From: Clostridia bacterium | GTDB lineage: Bacteria > Bacillota > Clostridia > Christensenellales > QALW01 | Reading direction: 5' to 3' | Length of the DNA stretch: 64,000 bases | NCBI GenBank assembly: GCA_900769815.1 | Contig: CAAGID010000030.1 | Span: 81,722-145,721, forward strand | Shown here: positions 36,827 through 47,300 of the stretch, one piece after another | Position numbering within the stretch: position 1 is the stretch's first letter | Layout of the letters: each line of letters opens with the position of its first letter | Translations under genes and position numbers: made by a program | Notes under the pieces: generated by a model | Database searches by the model: none | Told to the model about the DNA's origin: nothing | The model's input: the letters and a program-made list of their open reading frames with translations, nothing else

Positions 36827-37856
36827 TGATAACACCCTCATCACTTTCTATAACAGTACCGATAATATAAGCATCTTCGCCCTGAGCCTTTAAGATTTCA
36901 AGAGCCTTATCTGCTTCGTCAGCCTTAACAACAATGCTCATACCAACGCCCATATTAAAGGTATTGAACATATCACGCTCGGAAATTCCGCCAACCTTCT
37001 GAATAAGATTAAAGATAGGAAGAACCTTAAGGGTTGATTTATCAACCTTAACTGAATAGCCATTAGGTAAGCTTCTGGGAATATTCTCATAGAATCCCCC
37101 GCCTGTAATATGTGAAATTGCGTGTACGTCAACCTGCTCTAAAAGTGCAAGAACCGCTTTAACGTAGATTTTTGTAGGTGTAAGTAACGTTTCGCCTAAG
37201 GTTTTGCCGTTAAGTTTATCCTTATAAGCTGTTAAATCACAGTTGCCGATATCAAAAACCTTACGAACAAGTGAGAAGCCGTTGGAATGTACACCGGAAG
37301 ATGCAAGAGCAATAACCTTATCCCCTGCAGTTACCTTATTGTTATCTAAGATTTTCTTTTTATCAACAATACCTACTGCAAAGCCTGCAAGGTCGTAATC
37401 CTCTAAGGGCATCATACCGGGATGCTCAGCAGTTTCGCCACCGATTAAGGCTGCACCTGACTGTACACAACCTTCGCATACACCGCTTACGATTGAAGCA
37501 ATTTTTTCAGGATAGTTCTTTCCGCAAGCAATATAATCAAGGAAGAAAAGGGGTTTTGCACCACAGCAGATAATATCGTTTACACACATTGCAACTGCGT
37601 CAATACCGATAGTATCGTGCTTATCCATTAAAATTGCAAGCTTAACTTTTGTACCGCAACCGTCGGTACCGCTTACAAGAACGGGCTCTTCATAACCCGT
37701 AGGAAGACCGAAGCAACCACCAAACCCGCCAACGTCATCAAGGCAACCTGCGTTACGTGTTCTTTTAATATGTTCTTTCATAAGTTCAACTGACTTATAA
37801 CCTGCAGTAATATCTACACCTGCTGCTGCATAACTATCTGATTTTGATTTCATCAT
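36819..37856 (-). CDS. purM: Phosphoribosylformylglycinamidine cyclo-ligase
   Basis: A 345-residue AIR synthetase. YAAAGVDITAGYKSVELMK, GGFGGCFGLP, SGTDGCGTKVKLA, GIDAVAMCVNDIICCGA, GGETAEHPGMM and TGGGFYENIPR are all characteristic. It closes FGAM to AIR with ATP. The gene follows purF after 6 bases and overlaps purN. Length is normal. Confidence 0.97.
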   Translation of the reverse strand: MMKSKSDSYAAAGVDITAGYKSVELMKEHIKRTRNAGCLDDVGGFGGCFGLPTGYEEPVLVSGTDGCGTKVKLAILMDKHDTIGIDAVAMCVNDIICCGAKPLFFLDYIACGKNYPEKIASIVSGVCEGCVQSGAALIGGETAEHPGMMPLEDYDLAGFAVGIVDKKKILDNNKVTAGDKVIALASSGVHSNGFSLVRKVFDIGNCDLTAYKDKLNGKTLGETLLTPTKIYVKAVLALLEQVDVHAISHITGGGFYENIPRSLPNGYSVKVDKSTLKVLPIFNLIQKVGGISERDMFNTFNMGVGMSIVVKADEADKALEILKAQGEDAYIIGTVIESDEGVIIE

Positions 37857-37862
37857 TTTTAT

Positions 37863-39284
37863 TTATTCCTTTCCGTTCCAACAATAGGTACAAAGCTTGC
37901 AGGGCTCAATACCAATTGCTTTAATAATTCCCTCAAGGGATTGAAAATCAAGTGACGTAAAGTGAAGCTTTTCACATATAACCTGACGAAGCTTTTGTCC
38001 TCGTTCAGTTTTTGCATCTGAATATTCTTCAAGATGCTTTAAGCCTTCCTCGCCTTCAAGCTCAATAACCGTTCTTCTTGCAATTAACTCCATCTGGTTT
38101 GACGAACGTGAGAAGTTAAGATATTTACAGCCGTAAATAATGGGCGGACAAGCTGAACGTATATGTACTTCTTTTGCACCGTTATCATAAAGGAAATCAA
38201 CCGTTTCCTTTAACTGTGTACCGCGAACGATAGAATCGTCAACAAAAAGAAGCTTTTTACCTTGTATAAGCTCGTGCACGGGAATCATTTTCATCTTTGC
38301 AACGCGGTTTCTTTGTGCCTGGTTAGTAGGCATAAAGCTTCTTGGCCAGGTAGGCGTATATTTAATAAAGGGTCGTGCAAAGGGGATTTTAGACTCATTT
38401 GCATAGCCAATTGCGTGAGGTGTGCCTGAATCAGGAATACCGCCAACAAAGTCAATACCGTCAGTTTTGTCTAAGTCTTTATCGCTTTCAGCCATTATCT
38501 GACCGTTCCTATAGCGCATAACCTCAACGTTTACGCCTTCATAATTTGAAGTTGAGTATCCGTAATATGACCAAAGGAATGCACATATCTTCATCTCTTT
38601 TTGTGCAGGAAGAAGTGTTTTCATCTCCGTTGCAGTAAGTTCCACGATTTGACCGGGGCCAAGCTCTAAAACGTCAGTATAATCAAGTTTTTTATAGGCA
38701 AAAGATTCAAATGCAACTGCATATCCGTTTTTATTTTTACCAACAATACAAGGCGTCCTGCCGTAGAAATCACGTGCGGCAATTATCGTACCTTTATCGG
38801 TAAGAATAAGTACCGTTGCTGAGCCTTCTATAGACTGCTGAGCAAAGCGGATGCCGTCAGCAAAATTGTCTTTTTTATTCATTAACGCGGCAAAAAGTTC
38901 AACTGTGTTAACCTTACCGCCTGTCATTGCACTGAACTGGTCACCGTCTGACAGATATTTTTTAATTAGCTCATCAGAATTGTTTATTGCACCTACCATT
39001 GTTATGGCATATGCACCAAGTCCTGAACGGAATAAAAGAGGTTGAGGATCGGTATCGCTTATACAGCCGATAGCCGCCGTGCCGCTCATTTCGTCAAAAA
39101 TGTCTTCAAACTTGGTTCTGAAGGGCGAATTCTGTATATTATGTATTTCTCTTTGTAAACCCACTTCACTGTTCCAAGCCGCCATACCGCCACGGCGTGT
39201 GCCTAAATGAGAGTGATAGTCAGTGCCGAAAAATACGTCTGAAATAGCATCGCGCTTACATACTGCGCCGAAAAAGCCACCCAT
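37863..39284 (-). CDS. purF: Amidophosphoribosyltransferase homologue lacking the N-terminal Cys
   Basis: A 473-residue PurF-family protein. The N-terminal class II glutaminase fold is present (HSHLGTRRGGMA near 24-34, ENSPFRTKFE-like segment near 51-60), and the phosphoribosyltransferase half has the PRPP loop LLFVDDSIVRGTQ (345-357). Cysteines at 233, 379, 462 and 465 fit the iron-sulfur ligand pattern of B. subtilis PurF. However, the sequence starts MGGFFGAVC, so the Cys that becomes residue 1 in active PurF is replaced by Gly. The ribosome site AAAGGAG fixes this start. Either it uses free ammonia, or it has another role. It is the second gene of the purine operon and the only purF in the window. 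Related MGGFFG proteins are known in Bacteroidetes and Clostridia. Confidence 0.85.
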   Translation of the reverse strand: MGGFFGAVCKRDAISDVFFGTDYHSHLGTRRGGMAAWNSEVGLQREIHNIQNSPFRTKFEDIFDEMSGTAAIGCISDTDPQPLLFRSGLGAYAITMVGAINNSDELIKKYLSDGDQFSAMTGGKVNTVELFAALMNKKDNFADGIRFAQQSIEGSATVLILTDKGTIIAARDFYGRTPCIVGKNKNGYAVAFESFAYKKLDYTDVLELGPGQIVELTATEMKTLLPAQKEMKICAFLWSYYGYSTSNYEGVNVEVMRYRNGQIMAESDKDLDKTDGIDFVGGIPDSGTPHAIGYANESKIPFARPFIKYTPTWPRSFMPTNQAQRNRVAKMKMIPVHELIQGKKLLFVDDSIVRGTQLKETVDFLYDNGAKEVHIRSACPPIIYGCKYLNFSRSSNQMELIARRTVIELEGEEGLKHLEEYSDAKTERGQKLRQVICEKLHFTSLDFQSLEGIIKAIGIEPCKLCTYCWNGKE

Positions 39285-39295
39285 AGAAATCTCCT

Positions 39296-39784
39296 TTAAA
39301 GCTTTGTTGCGATATCTAAATCTTTTTCCAATACCTTTTTAGCATCGGAAACACGTTTTGAATCAAGTTTTAACTGTAAGCCCTTATCCTCAACTGCGAT
39401 AATCTGTGCAGCAAGAAGTGCCGCATTAGCACCACCGTTAATTGCAACTGTTGCAACGGGGATACCGGTGGGCATCTGTACTGTTGCTAAAAGCGCATCC
39501 ATACCGTCAAGGTTTGAGCTTGAACAAGGAATACCGATAACAGGTAATGTTGTATTTGCCGCAATAGCACCTGCTAAATGTGCCGCCATGCCTGCGGCGG
39601 CAATAATAACACCAAAGCCGTTATCTCTTGCATTCAATGCAAAATCACGTGCTTCAACAGGTGTACGGTGTGCTGAATAAACGTGTACCTCAAAAGGAAT
39701 TTCAAGGCTTTTAAGCATATCTGTTGCTTTTTTAATTATAGGAAGGTCACTGTCGCTTCCCATTACAATTCCAACTTTTTTCAT
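39296..39784 (-). CDS. purE: 5-(carboxyamino)imidazole ribonucleotide mutase
   Basis: A 162-residue protein with the class I PurE signatures GIVMGSDSDLPII, YSAHRTP, AAGMAAHLAG and GIPCSSSNLDGMD. It converts N5-CAIR to CAIR. ATG 39784 follows AAGGAG closely. A longer frame into the leader is rejected because it would run through the riboswitch. No purK is seen in the window. It is the first gene of the purine operon, downstream of the ZTP riboswitch. Length is normal for class I. Confidence 0.96.
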   Translation of the reverse strand: MKKVGIVMGSDSDLPIIKKATDMLKSLEIPFEVHVYSAHRTPVEARDFALNARDNGFGVIIAAAGMAAHLAGAIAANTTLPVIGIPCSSSNLDGMDALLATVQMPTGIPVATVAINGGANAALLAAQIIAVEDKGLQLKLDSKRVSDAKKVLEKDLDIATKL

Positions 39785-39796
39785 AAAAACTCTCCT

Positions 39797-39848
39797 TAAA
39801 AAACATAAAAGAGCACAGTTATTTACAAAAATGCAAATAATTGTGCCC
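39797..39848 (-). terminator. Riboswitch-controlled terminator ahead of purE
   Basis: A long stem (39811-39826 region paired with about 39833-39848) with arms beginning GAGCAC and ending GTGCCC is followed on the minus strand by a T-rich run (39810-39797). Its 5' arm includes the last bases of the ZTP aptamer (GGGC), so aptamer folding and terminator folding compete. This is the usual expression platform for this riboswitch class. Confidence 0.85.
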
Positions 39849-39913
39849 AGACGGTCGGCTATAAAAACTCCTTGCTCCACTGTGGTTTTTCCACAATTAT
39901 CCGTCAGTCGCAA
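39843..39913 (-). ncRNA. ZTP riboswitch (pfl motif)
   Basis: On the minus strand the conserved pieces of the ZTP/ZMP aptamer are present in order: GCGACTGACGG at the 5' side, a small hairpin GTGGAAAAACCAC, a GTGGAGC segment, a variable linker, and GCCGACCGTCTGGGC at the 3' side. ACGG pairs with CCGT as in the consensus. It senses ZTP/ZMP, which builds up when 10-formyltetrahydrofolate is short, and turns on purine and one-carbon genes. The genes behind it (purE to fhs) are the expected targets. Confidence 0.94.
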
Positions 39914-39935
39914 GAAACTTAAAAATCACACTAAA

Positions 39936-39964
39936 ATTATATTGTAAAATGCAATTTTTGTCAA
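39936..39964 (-). promoter_or_regulatory. Promoter of the purine operon
   Basis: Perfect TTGACA and TATAAT boxes are separated by 17 bases on the minus strand. Predicted transcription start is about 15 bases upstream of the ZTP aptamer. This promoter lies between the stop of pyrI and the riboswitch. Confidence 0.88.
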
Positions 39965-39997
39965 GGCACGCAGCATATTAAAAATAAGAAATATATG

Positions 39998-40417
39998 TTA
40001 ATTTTTCGCCTGTGTCTCACAGTAAATACAACGGTAAATTCCCTTTTCTTTATCAGCAAGCTTAAACACGTGGTCAAGCTCCTGCTCGCAGCTTGAAATA
40101 CATCTTGGATTCTTACATTTTATAACGTTTGTAAGAATTTCAGGCTTTGCAATGCTCTTTTTTTCAACGAGAATACCATTTTTGATTACGTTTACGGTTG
40201 CACCGGGATCAACGTAACCAATAACGTCTAAATTTACGGGGATATCAGCATCGATCTTTATAATGTCTTTTCTGCCCATTTTTCTGGAAAAGCCGTTTTT
40301 AATTAAAGCAATTGAGCAGTCAAGTTCGGATAAACCTAAAAGCTCATATAAAAGCATACCTCTGCCGGCTGTAATATGGTCAATTACAACACCATTCTGA
40401 ATTGAATCCACGTTCAT
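39998..40417 (-). CDS. pyrI: Aspartate carbamoyltransferase regulatory subunit
   Basis: A 139-residue PyrI. The N-terminal nucleotide-binding domain includes [19 protein letters not shown], and the C-terminal zinc domain has the four cysteines in CKNPRC and YRCIYC. It binds CTP/ATP and tunes the catalytic trimer made by pyrB. Its start overlaps the pyrB stop by four bases (ATGA). It is the last gene of the pyrimidine operon; I see no convincing terminator before the purine promoter, which begins 34 bases downstream. Confidence 0.95.
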   Translation of the reverse strand: MNVDSIQNGVVIDHITAGRGMLLYELLGLSELDCSIALIKNGFSRKMGRKDIIKIDADIPVNLDVIGYVDPGATVNVIKNGILVEKKSIAKPEILTNVIKCKNPRCISSCEQELDHVFKLADKEKGIYRCIYCETQAKN

Positions 40418-41334
40418 AAAAGGTCAGCCTCCTTCAGAAGTTTTAAAATAAGTGCCATTCGCATATATTTGCCGTTAAGCACCTGTTTGAAATAGCAAGC
40501 GCGCTTGTCCTCATCAATCTTAACGCTTATCTCGTTTACTCTTGGCAGCGGATGCATTATAGCAAGGTCATCCTTTGCATTTTTAAGCTTTTCAGGTGTA
40601 AGAATATAACTGTCCTTAAGGCGAAGATAATCCTCTTCATTAAAGAAACGTTCTCTTTGAACACGTGTCATATATAAAATATCAAGTTCAGGCATTGCTA
40701 CTTCAAGACTTGTTGTCTGCTTATATTCAATATTCTTCTCTTTTAAAATATTTTTAACGTAGCTTGGAAGTTTTAATTCTTCAGGCGAAATAAGCACGAT
40801 TTTTACGTTTTCATAGCGTGAAAGTGCGTTAATAAGGGAATGAACGGTTCTGCCGAATTTAAGGTCACCGCAAAAGCCTACTGTAAGATTATTAAAGCCG
40901 CCCTTTTCCCTATAAATAGTTAAGAGGTCTGCAAGCGTCTGTGTGGGATGGTTATGTCCCCCATCGCCTGCATTGATTACGGGAATAGTTGCATTTTTTG
41001 AAGCAACGTAGGGTGCGCCCTCTTTAGGATGACGCATTGCAATAATATCGGCATAACAGCTTATGGTCTTTGCCGTATCGGCAACGCTTTCACCCTTTGC
41101 AGCCGAAGAAGAATTTGCTTCGGAAAAGCCTATAACATTTCCGCCAAGCTCATACATTGCCGCCTCAAAAGAAAGGCGTGTTCTTGTAGAGGGTTCAAAA
41201 AAGAGTGTAGCAAGCTTTTTACCTTTGCAGACTTCGCTGTACTTTTTAGGATTTTCAATAATATCGCAAGCACAGGAAATAAGCCCATCAATCTCATTAA
41301 CGCTGAGGTCAAGTATATCAATAAGACTTCTCAT
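40414..41334 (-). CDS. pyrB: Aspartate carbamoyltransferase catalytic subunit
   Basis: A 306-residue ATCase. [16 protein letters not shown] contains the carbamoyl-phosphate loop, [12 protein letters not shown] the active-site 80s-type loop, and [15 protein letters not shown] and HPLPRVNEI the remaining substrate residues. It condenses carbamoyl phosphate and aspartate. The gene overlaps pyrI by four bases and follows pyrE after 17 bases. Presence of PyrI means the enzyme is of the regulated class B type. Confidence 0.97.
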   Translation of the reverse strand: MRSLIDILDLSVNEIDGLISCACDIIENPKKYSEVCKGKKLATLFFEPSTRTRLSFEAAMYELGGNVIGFSEANSSSAAKGESVADTAKTISCYADIIAMRHPKEGAPYVASKNATIPVINAGDGGHNHPTQTLADLLTIYREKGGFNNLTVGFCGDLKFGRTVHSLINALSRYENVKIVLISPEELKLPSYVKNILKEKNIEYKQTTSLEVAMPELDILYMTRVQRERFFNEEDYLRLKDSYILTPEKLKNAKDDLAIMHPLPRVNEISVKIDEDKRACYFKQVLNGKYMRMALILKLLKEADLL

Positions 41335-41351
41335 TTTCTCTATCCTTTTTA

Positions 41352-42008
41352 TTAGATTTTTGCACCGTTAACTTGAAGATAATTTTTAATTCTGTCTACG
41401 TTTTCCTTGTTTTTGGGGTCTTCTTCAAGATACTCAATAATATCGTAAACGTCTACAACTGAATATACGGGGAAACCGAATTCTTCGCCCACTTCAGCCA
41501 TTGCCGATTTTTCAGTCTGTCCCTTTTCCTTACGGTCAACCATAACAAAGGTAGCTTTAACTTTAACGCCTTCAAGCTTACTTAAAATTGCCATACTTTC
41601 GCGAATTGCAGTACCTGCGGTAATAACATCTTCAACGATAACCACTTCTTCGCCTGCCTGGGGCTTATAACCTACGAATACACCGCCCTCGCCGTGGTCC
41701 TTTTCCTCTTTACGGTTAAAGAAGAAGGGTACGTCAAGGTCATTTTTTGAAAGTGCACAAGCAACTGAAACTGCTATTGGAATCCCCTTATATGCAGGAC
41801 CGTAAAGAACCGTTTTCTCGTTGCCGATTTTCTCAAAATATGCCTTTGCATAGAATTCGCCTAACTTTGAAATCTGGTCGCCGGTTTTAATATCGCCTGC
41901 GTTAATGAAGTAAGGAATCTTTCTACCTGATTTTGCAGTGAAATCCCCAAACTTAAGAACGCCTGCACCCTCTAAAAACTGTATAAACTCTCTTTTATAG
42001 CTTTCCAT
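41352..42008 (-). CDS. pyrE: Orotate phosphoribosyltransferase
   Basis: A 218-residue enzyme. The PRPP motif [18 protein letters not shown] lies in the second half, with the flexible-loop lysines in [15 protein letters not shown]. It makes OMP from orotate and PRPP. The N-terminus [20 protein letters not shown] matches the family. The gene follows pyrF after 18 bases; ribosome site GGAGAAAA precedes the ATG. Confidence 0.96.
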   Translation of the reverse strand: MESYKREFIQFLEGAGVLKFGDFTAKSGRKIPYFINAGDIKTGDQISKLGEFYAKAYFEKIGNEKTVLYGPAYKGIPIAVSVACALSKNDLDVPFFFNRKEEKDHGEGGVFVGYKPQAGEEVVIVEDVITAGTAIRESMAILSKLEGVKVKATFVMVDRKEKGQTEKSAMAEVGEEFGFPVYSVVDVYDIIEYLEEDPKNKENVDRIKNYLQVNGAKI

Positions 42009-42026
42009 TTTATTTTCTCCTTTATT

Positions 42027-42725
42027 TTAATCGCAGAATTCTCTTACGCATCTTTCGTAAGCTTCAACGGGATCTTCTGCAGCAGTAATAGGTCTGCCAA
42101 CAACAATATAATCTGAGCCGATTTTTTTAGCCTCCGCAGGTGTCATAACACGTTTCTGATCGCCAATATCGCCATCTGCAAAACGAACACCCGGAGTTAC
42201 GGTAATAAATTCTCTGCCACAGGTTGAGTGTACCTTTTCGGCCTCTAAGGGCGAACAAACAACACCGTCAAGACCTGCTTTCTTAGCATTTGAGGCGTAG
42301 TGCATTACTACCTTGTCAATAGGCTCGTTAATTAAGAGGTCGTTCTGCATACTTTCCTGGTCTGTGGAGGTAAGCTGTGTAACGGCAATTAAAATGGGAC
42401 GTGTGCCATCTTCTCTTGTCAATCCTTCAATGGCGGCAGTCATCATATTAATTGTGCCGGAAGCGTGAAGATTTGTCATGTCAACGTCAAGACGCGATAA
42501 AACCGACATTGACTTTTTAACTGTATTGGGAATATCGTGAAGCTTTAAATCAAGGAAAATCTTGTGTCCTCTCTTTTTGATTTCACGTACGATTTCAGGA
42601 CCTTCAGCATAGAAAAGCTCCATACCGATTTTTACAAAAGGCTTTCTGCCCTGAAACTTATCTAAAAATTCAAAAAACTTTTCCTTTGAGGAAAAATCGC
42701 AAGCAATAATAACATCCTTTCCCAT
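42027..42725 (-). CDS. pyrF: Orotidine 5'-phosphate decarboxylase
   Basis: A 232-residue OMP decarboxylase of the short bacterial form. The catalytic Lys-Asp-Lys-Asp array is in FLDLKLHDIPNTV, substrate phosphate residues are in GVRFAD and IVVGRPIT. It yields UMP. The start ATG overlaps the pyrD stop by one base, so coupling is likely. Confidence 0.96.
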   Translation of the reverse strand: MGKDVIIACDFSSKEKFFEFLDKFQGRKPFVKIGMELFYAEGPEIVREIKKRGHKIFLDLKLHDIPNTVKKSMSVLSRLDVDMTNLHASGTINMMTAAIEGLTREDGTRPILIAVTQLTSTDQESMQNDLLINEPIDKVVMHYASNAKKAGLDGVVCSPLEAEKVHSTCGREFITVTPGVRFADGDIGDQKRVMTPAEAKKIGSDYIVVGRPITAAEDPVEAYERCVREFCD

Positions 42726-43636
42726 TATAAAACACCTCCGATAATATCTCTTAAGTTATCTATTTTATATTCTTCCATTTTTTTAGGAAGCTCTTCAATA
42801 ATATTTTTGCAGGCAAAGGGCTCAATTAAATTCATTGCACCTACTTCAACTGCAGTTGCACCTGCAAGCATCATTTCAATAACGTCTTCAGCGGACGAAA
42901 CACCGCCCATACCGATAACGGGAATCTTTACAGCGTGGGCAACCTGATATACCATTCTTACTGCAACGGGAAAAATTGCACTGCCTGAAAAACCGCCCAT
43001 TTTATTGGCAATAACGGGTTTTCTTGATTTTAAATCTATACGCATACCTAAAAGAGTATTTATAAGACTTATACCGTCTGCCCCTGCATCCTCGCAAGCC
43101 TTTGCAATGGAAACAATATCCGTTACGTTGGGCGAAAGCTTTATTATTACAGGCTTGGTTGTTACCTTTTTAACTGCTTTTGTAACATCTGCCGCATTTT
43201 CAGGGGAAGTACCAAAGCTCATACCTCCACCGTGCACGTTAGGACAGCTTACATTAACTTCAAGCCAGCCAACCTGCTCACATTTATCTAATTTTTCACA
43301 AGTGTAAGCGTAATCTTCAACGGAAAATCCGCTTACGTTTGCCATAACGGGCTTATGAAAGCACTTTTTTAATTTGGGAAGTTCTTCACTAATTACCTTT
43401 TCAACGCCGGGATTCTGAAGTCCTACCGCATTTATCATACCCTGAGGACACTCGGCAATTCTCGGTGTGGGGTTACCAAAGCGAGGATCTTTTGTTGTTC
43501 CTTTAAATGAAAAAGTGCCTAAAATATTTATATCGTAAATTTCATTGAATTCATAACCAAAACCAAATGTTCCCGAAGCAGGAATAACGGGGTTATCAAG
43601 CTCAATACCGCAAAGGTTTACACTTAATTTTCCCAT
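42725..43636 (-). CDS. pyrD: Dihydroorotate dehydrogenase, class 1B catalytic subunit
   Basis: A 303-residue FMN protein. EVNVSCPNVHGGGM contains the base Cys typical of class 1 enzymes, and NTLLGMRID, GGFSGSAIFP and GMGGVSSAEDV are FMN and substrate segments. The partner gene pyrK overlaps it by 13 bases, which identifies class 1B (NAD-linked through PyrK). It oxidises dihydroorotate to orotate. Confidence 0.96.
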   Translation of the reverse strand: MGKLSVNLCGIELDNPVIPASGTFGFGYEFNEIYDINILGTFSFKGTTKDPRFGNPTPRIAECPQGMINAVGLQNPGVEKVISEELPKLKKCFHKPVMANVSGFSVEDYAYTCEKLDKCEQVGWLEVNVSCPNVHGGGMSFGTSPENAADVTKAVKKVTTKPVIIKLSPNVTDIVSIAKACEDAGADGISLINTLLGMRIDLKSRKPVIANKMGGFSGSAIFPVAVRMVYQVAHAVKIPVIGMGGVSSAEDVIEMMLAGATAVEVGAMNLIEPFACKNIIEELPKKMEEYKIDNLRDIIGGVL

Positions 43637-44355
43637 AAGATTTCCTCCTTCTCTAAAACGGGACCGTCTTTGCAGATACGCTTATAGCCCGTAACGGTTT
43701 TACAAGAGCAACCCATACAAGCACCGAAGCCGCAACCCATTCTTTCTTCAAAGCTAAACTGACCGCTTGTTACGCTTTTTTTGTAAATTGCTTTAAGCAT
43801 AGGTTCAGGTCCGCAGGTATAAAAGTATGAATATTCCCTATCCATTTCATCGGTTACAAAGCCTTTTGTGCCGTATGAGCCATCAACTGTTGTAACGAAA
43901 ACTTCTGCACCTAATTTTTTGAATTCTTCTTCATAAAAGATTTCGTCTTTAGTGTTAAAGCCAAGAATAACGGTAACCTTTTTGCCCATTTTAATAAGCT
44001 CACGGCAAAGCATATACATAGGCGGAACACCTACGCCACCGCCAATTAAAAGAGGTGCGTTTCCTGCTTTTGAAAGGTCGTATCCGTTACCAAGACCCGT
44101 TAAAATATCTAAAGTGCCTTCTTTCATAAGGCTCATCTGCTTTGTGCCTTTGCCTACAACCTTATAAACGAGAGTAAGCAAATCATTTTGACAGTCACAA
44201 ACGGAAATAGGTCTTCTTAAATATAAGCCGTCAAGCTTAATATTTACAAACTGACCTGGACAAGTAATATCACTTGTATCGCCCTTGAGCACCATTTTAT
44301 AAACGGTGCTCGTCAGGGGGATATTTTCTAAAATTTCAAATAATCCTTGTTTCAT
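43624..44355 (-). CDS. pyrK: Dihydroorotate dehydrogenase electron transfer subunit
   Basis: A 243-residue FAD and [2Fe-2S] protein. LRRPISVCD binds FAD, LIGGGVGVPPMYMLCREL binds NAD, and the C-terminal cluster CGFGACMGCSCKT with a later Cys in RICKDG holds the iron-sulfur centre. It passes electrons from PyrD to NAD+. The gene lies 8 bases after carB and overlaps pyrD. Confidence 0.95.
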   Translation of the reverse strand: MKQGLFEILENIPLTSTVYKMVLKGDTSDITCPGQFVNIKLDGLYLRRPISVCDCQNDLLTLVYKVVGKGTKQMSLMKEGTLDILTGLGNGYDLSKAGNAPLLIGGGVGVPPMYMLCRELIKMGKKVTVILGFNTKDEIFYEEEFKKLGAEVFVTTVDGSYGTKGFVTDEMDREYSYFYTCGPEPMLKAIYKKSVTSGQFSFEERMGCGFGACMGCSCKTVTGYKRICKDGPVLEKEEILWEN

Positions 44356-44363
44356 TTTTCACC

Positions 44364-47300
44364 TTAAGCATCAATAGTTGAAATTGTAAGGGTGGTTTCC
44401 TCTAAAACGTCTAAAAGAACTTTAACTGTATCAAGGGAAGTAAACATCGTAACATTATTTTCCGTTGCATATCTACGGATTTCATAACCGTCAGTCATCT
44501 GACCGCTACCGATATCACGAGTGTTAATAACGTATGCAATGTGTCCCTGACGAAGTGCATCGGGAATCTCATCGGGATCTTCGTGAATTTTACTGAGCAC
44601 GTGTGTGCGGATTCCGTTAGCCTTTAAGTATTCAGCAGTTCCTTTTGTTGCCTGAATATTGAAGCCTAAGTTATAGAAACGGCGTATTAAGGGAAGTGCC
44701 TCCTCCTTATCCTTATCTGAGATTGTTGCAAACACGGTACCGTAATTCTGCAAATGCATACCTGATGCCTGAAGTGCCTTATATAATGCACGGTTAAGCT
44801 TATCGTCATATCCAATTGCTTCGCCCGTTGACTTCATTTCAGGCGAAAGATAAGCATCAAGACCGCGAATCTTATTAAATGAGAATACGGGAACCTTTAC
44901 GTACCAACGGTTCTTTTCGTTGGGATAGATTCCGAAAATTCCCTGTTCTTTAAGACTCTTACCCATAATAACTTCAGTTGCAATATCAGCTAAGGAATAG
45001 CCCGTTGCCTTTGATAAGAAGGGAACTGTTCTTGAAGAACGGGGGTTAACCTCAATGATAAATACGTTATCATTTTCATCAACGATAAACTGAATATTAT
45101 AAAGGCCGATAATACCGATGCCAAGACCTAACTTTTTAGCGTACTGAAGAATTGTTCCCTTTACCTTATCGGAAATTGAGAAAGTGGGATATACGCTGAT
45201 GGAGTCACCTGAGTGGATACCCGTTCTTTCAACAAGCTCCATAATGCCAGGAACGAAAACGTCGTGACCGTCACAGATAGCGTCAACCTCAACCTCTTTA
45301 CCTTGAATATATTTATCAACAAGTACCGGCTTATCCTCGTCAATTTCAACGGCAGTTTTAAGATAGTGGCGAAGCTGTTCCTCGTTTGCAACTATCTGCA
45401 TAGCGCGTCCGCCTAAAACGAAGCTGGGACGAACAAGTACGGGGTAACCTATTTCCTTTGCGGCGTTGATGCCGTCTTCAATCTTTGTAACGGCTCTGCC
45501 CTGAGGCTGAGGAATGTTAAGCTCCTCTAAAACCTTTTCAAAGCTGTCACGGTTCTCTGCACGCTCAATGGCATCGCAGTCAGTACCGATAATCTTAACA
45601 CCGCGTGCCATAAGAGGCTCGGCAAGGTTAATAGCAGTCTGTCCGCCTAAGGAAGCAATTACACCTTCAGGCTTTTCAAACTCGATAATATTCATAACGT
45701 CCTCAGTTGTAAGAGGCTCAAAATAAAGCTTATCGGCAGTTGTATAGTCAGTTGAAACGGTTTCGGGGTTATTATTGATAATAATTGCTTCATATCCTGA
45801 ATTTTTAATTGTTGTAACGGCGTGTACTGTTGAATAGTCAAATTCAACACCCTGACCGATACGGATAGGACCTGCACCTAAAACAACTATCTTCTTTTTA
45901 TCGGTAAGTTTTGATGCGTTTTCGCCCTGATATGAAGAATAGAAGTAAGGAATATATGCGTTTGTATGGCAGGTATCCACCATCTTGAATATGGGGAAAA
46001 TATTACTTGCCTTACGCATAGAGAATACTTCAATTTCACTTATGCCCCAAAGCTTTGCAATAAACTTATCTGAAAAGCCCATTGTCTTTGCCTTTTTAAG
46101 GGTTTCAAGGTCATTATTAGCCTTTAATACTTCTTCCATTTCAACAATTTTCTTAATGGATTCAAGGAAGTATCTTGTAATCTTCGTAATATCGTAAAGT
46201 GTTTCAGTATCAGTTTTACGTCTTAAAAGCTCAGCAACGGCAAAAATGTTATCATCCTTAAATTCCTTGATATAATCAAGTAATTCCTCAGTGGTCATAT
46301 TATCAAACTTAGGAAGGTGGAAGTGACAGCATCCGATTTCAAGTGAACGAACTGATTTTAATAAGCACTCTTCCAAGGTTGAGCCTATGCCCATAACCTC
46401 GCCCGTTGCCTTCATCTGTGTGCCTAAAGTATTTTTGGCAGTTGCAAACTTATCAAAGGGGAATCTGGGAAGCTTTGCAATAACGTAATCAAGGCTTGGC
46501 TCAAAGGCTGCGTTTGTGTTTGCAATTTTAATATCTTCAAGAGCCATACCTACTGCAATCTTTGCAGTAACGCGGGCAATGGGATAACCTGATGCCTTTG
46601 AAGCAAGAGCCGACGAACGTGAAACGCGGGGGTTAACCTCGATTAAATAATATTGGCTTGAATTGGGGTCAAGTGCAAACTGTACGTTACAACCGCCTTC
46701 GATTTTAAGCTCGCGGATAATCTTGATTGCTGAATCGTTAAGCATCTTAAGGTCGTGGTCGCTTAAAGTCATAATAGGTGCAACTACAAGGGAGTCACCT
46801 GTATGTACGCCAACGGGGTCGATATTTTCCATACCGCAGATGGTAATTGCGTGGTCGTTGGAGTCACGCATAACTTCAAACTCAATTTCCTTATATCCCT
46901 TAACGCTCTTTTCAATAAGTACCTGATGAACAGGAGAAAGCTTAAATGCGTTGATACCAACCTCAATAAGTTCTTCTTCAGAGTATGCAAAGCCGCCGCC
47001 GGTACCGCCTAAAGTAAATGCAGGACGAAGTACTACGGGATAGCCGATTTCCTTAGCAGCCTTTTTAGCTTCTTCAAGGTTATATGTAATTTCTGAAGGA
47101 ATTGTCGGCTCTCCTATTGACTGACAAAGCTCTTTAAAAAGTTCTCTATCCTCAGCACGCTCAATACTTTCGCTGCTGGTACCTAAAAGCTCAACACCGC
47201 ACTCCTTTAAAACGCCCTTCTTTTCAAGCTGCATTGCAAGGTTAAGACCTGTCTGACCGCCGATACCGGGAACGATGGCATCAGGGCGTTCATATCGAAG

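Noticed and set aside
39965..39997. Terminator after pyrI
   Set aside because: Only a weak 5-bp A/T stem is present with a mixed tail; not enough to call.
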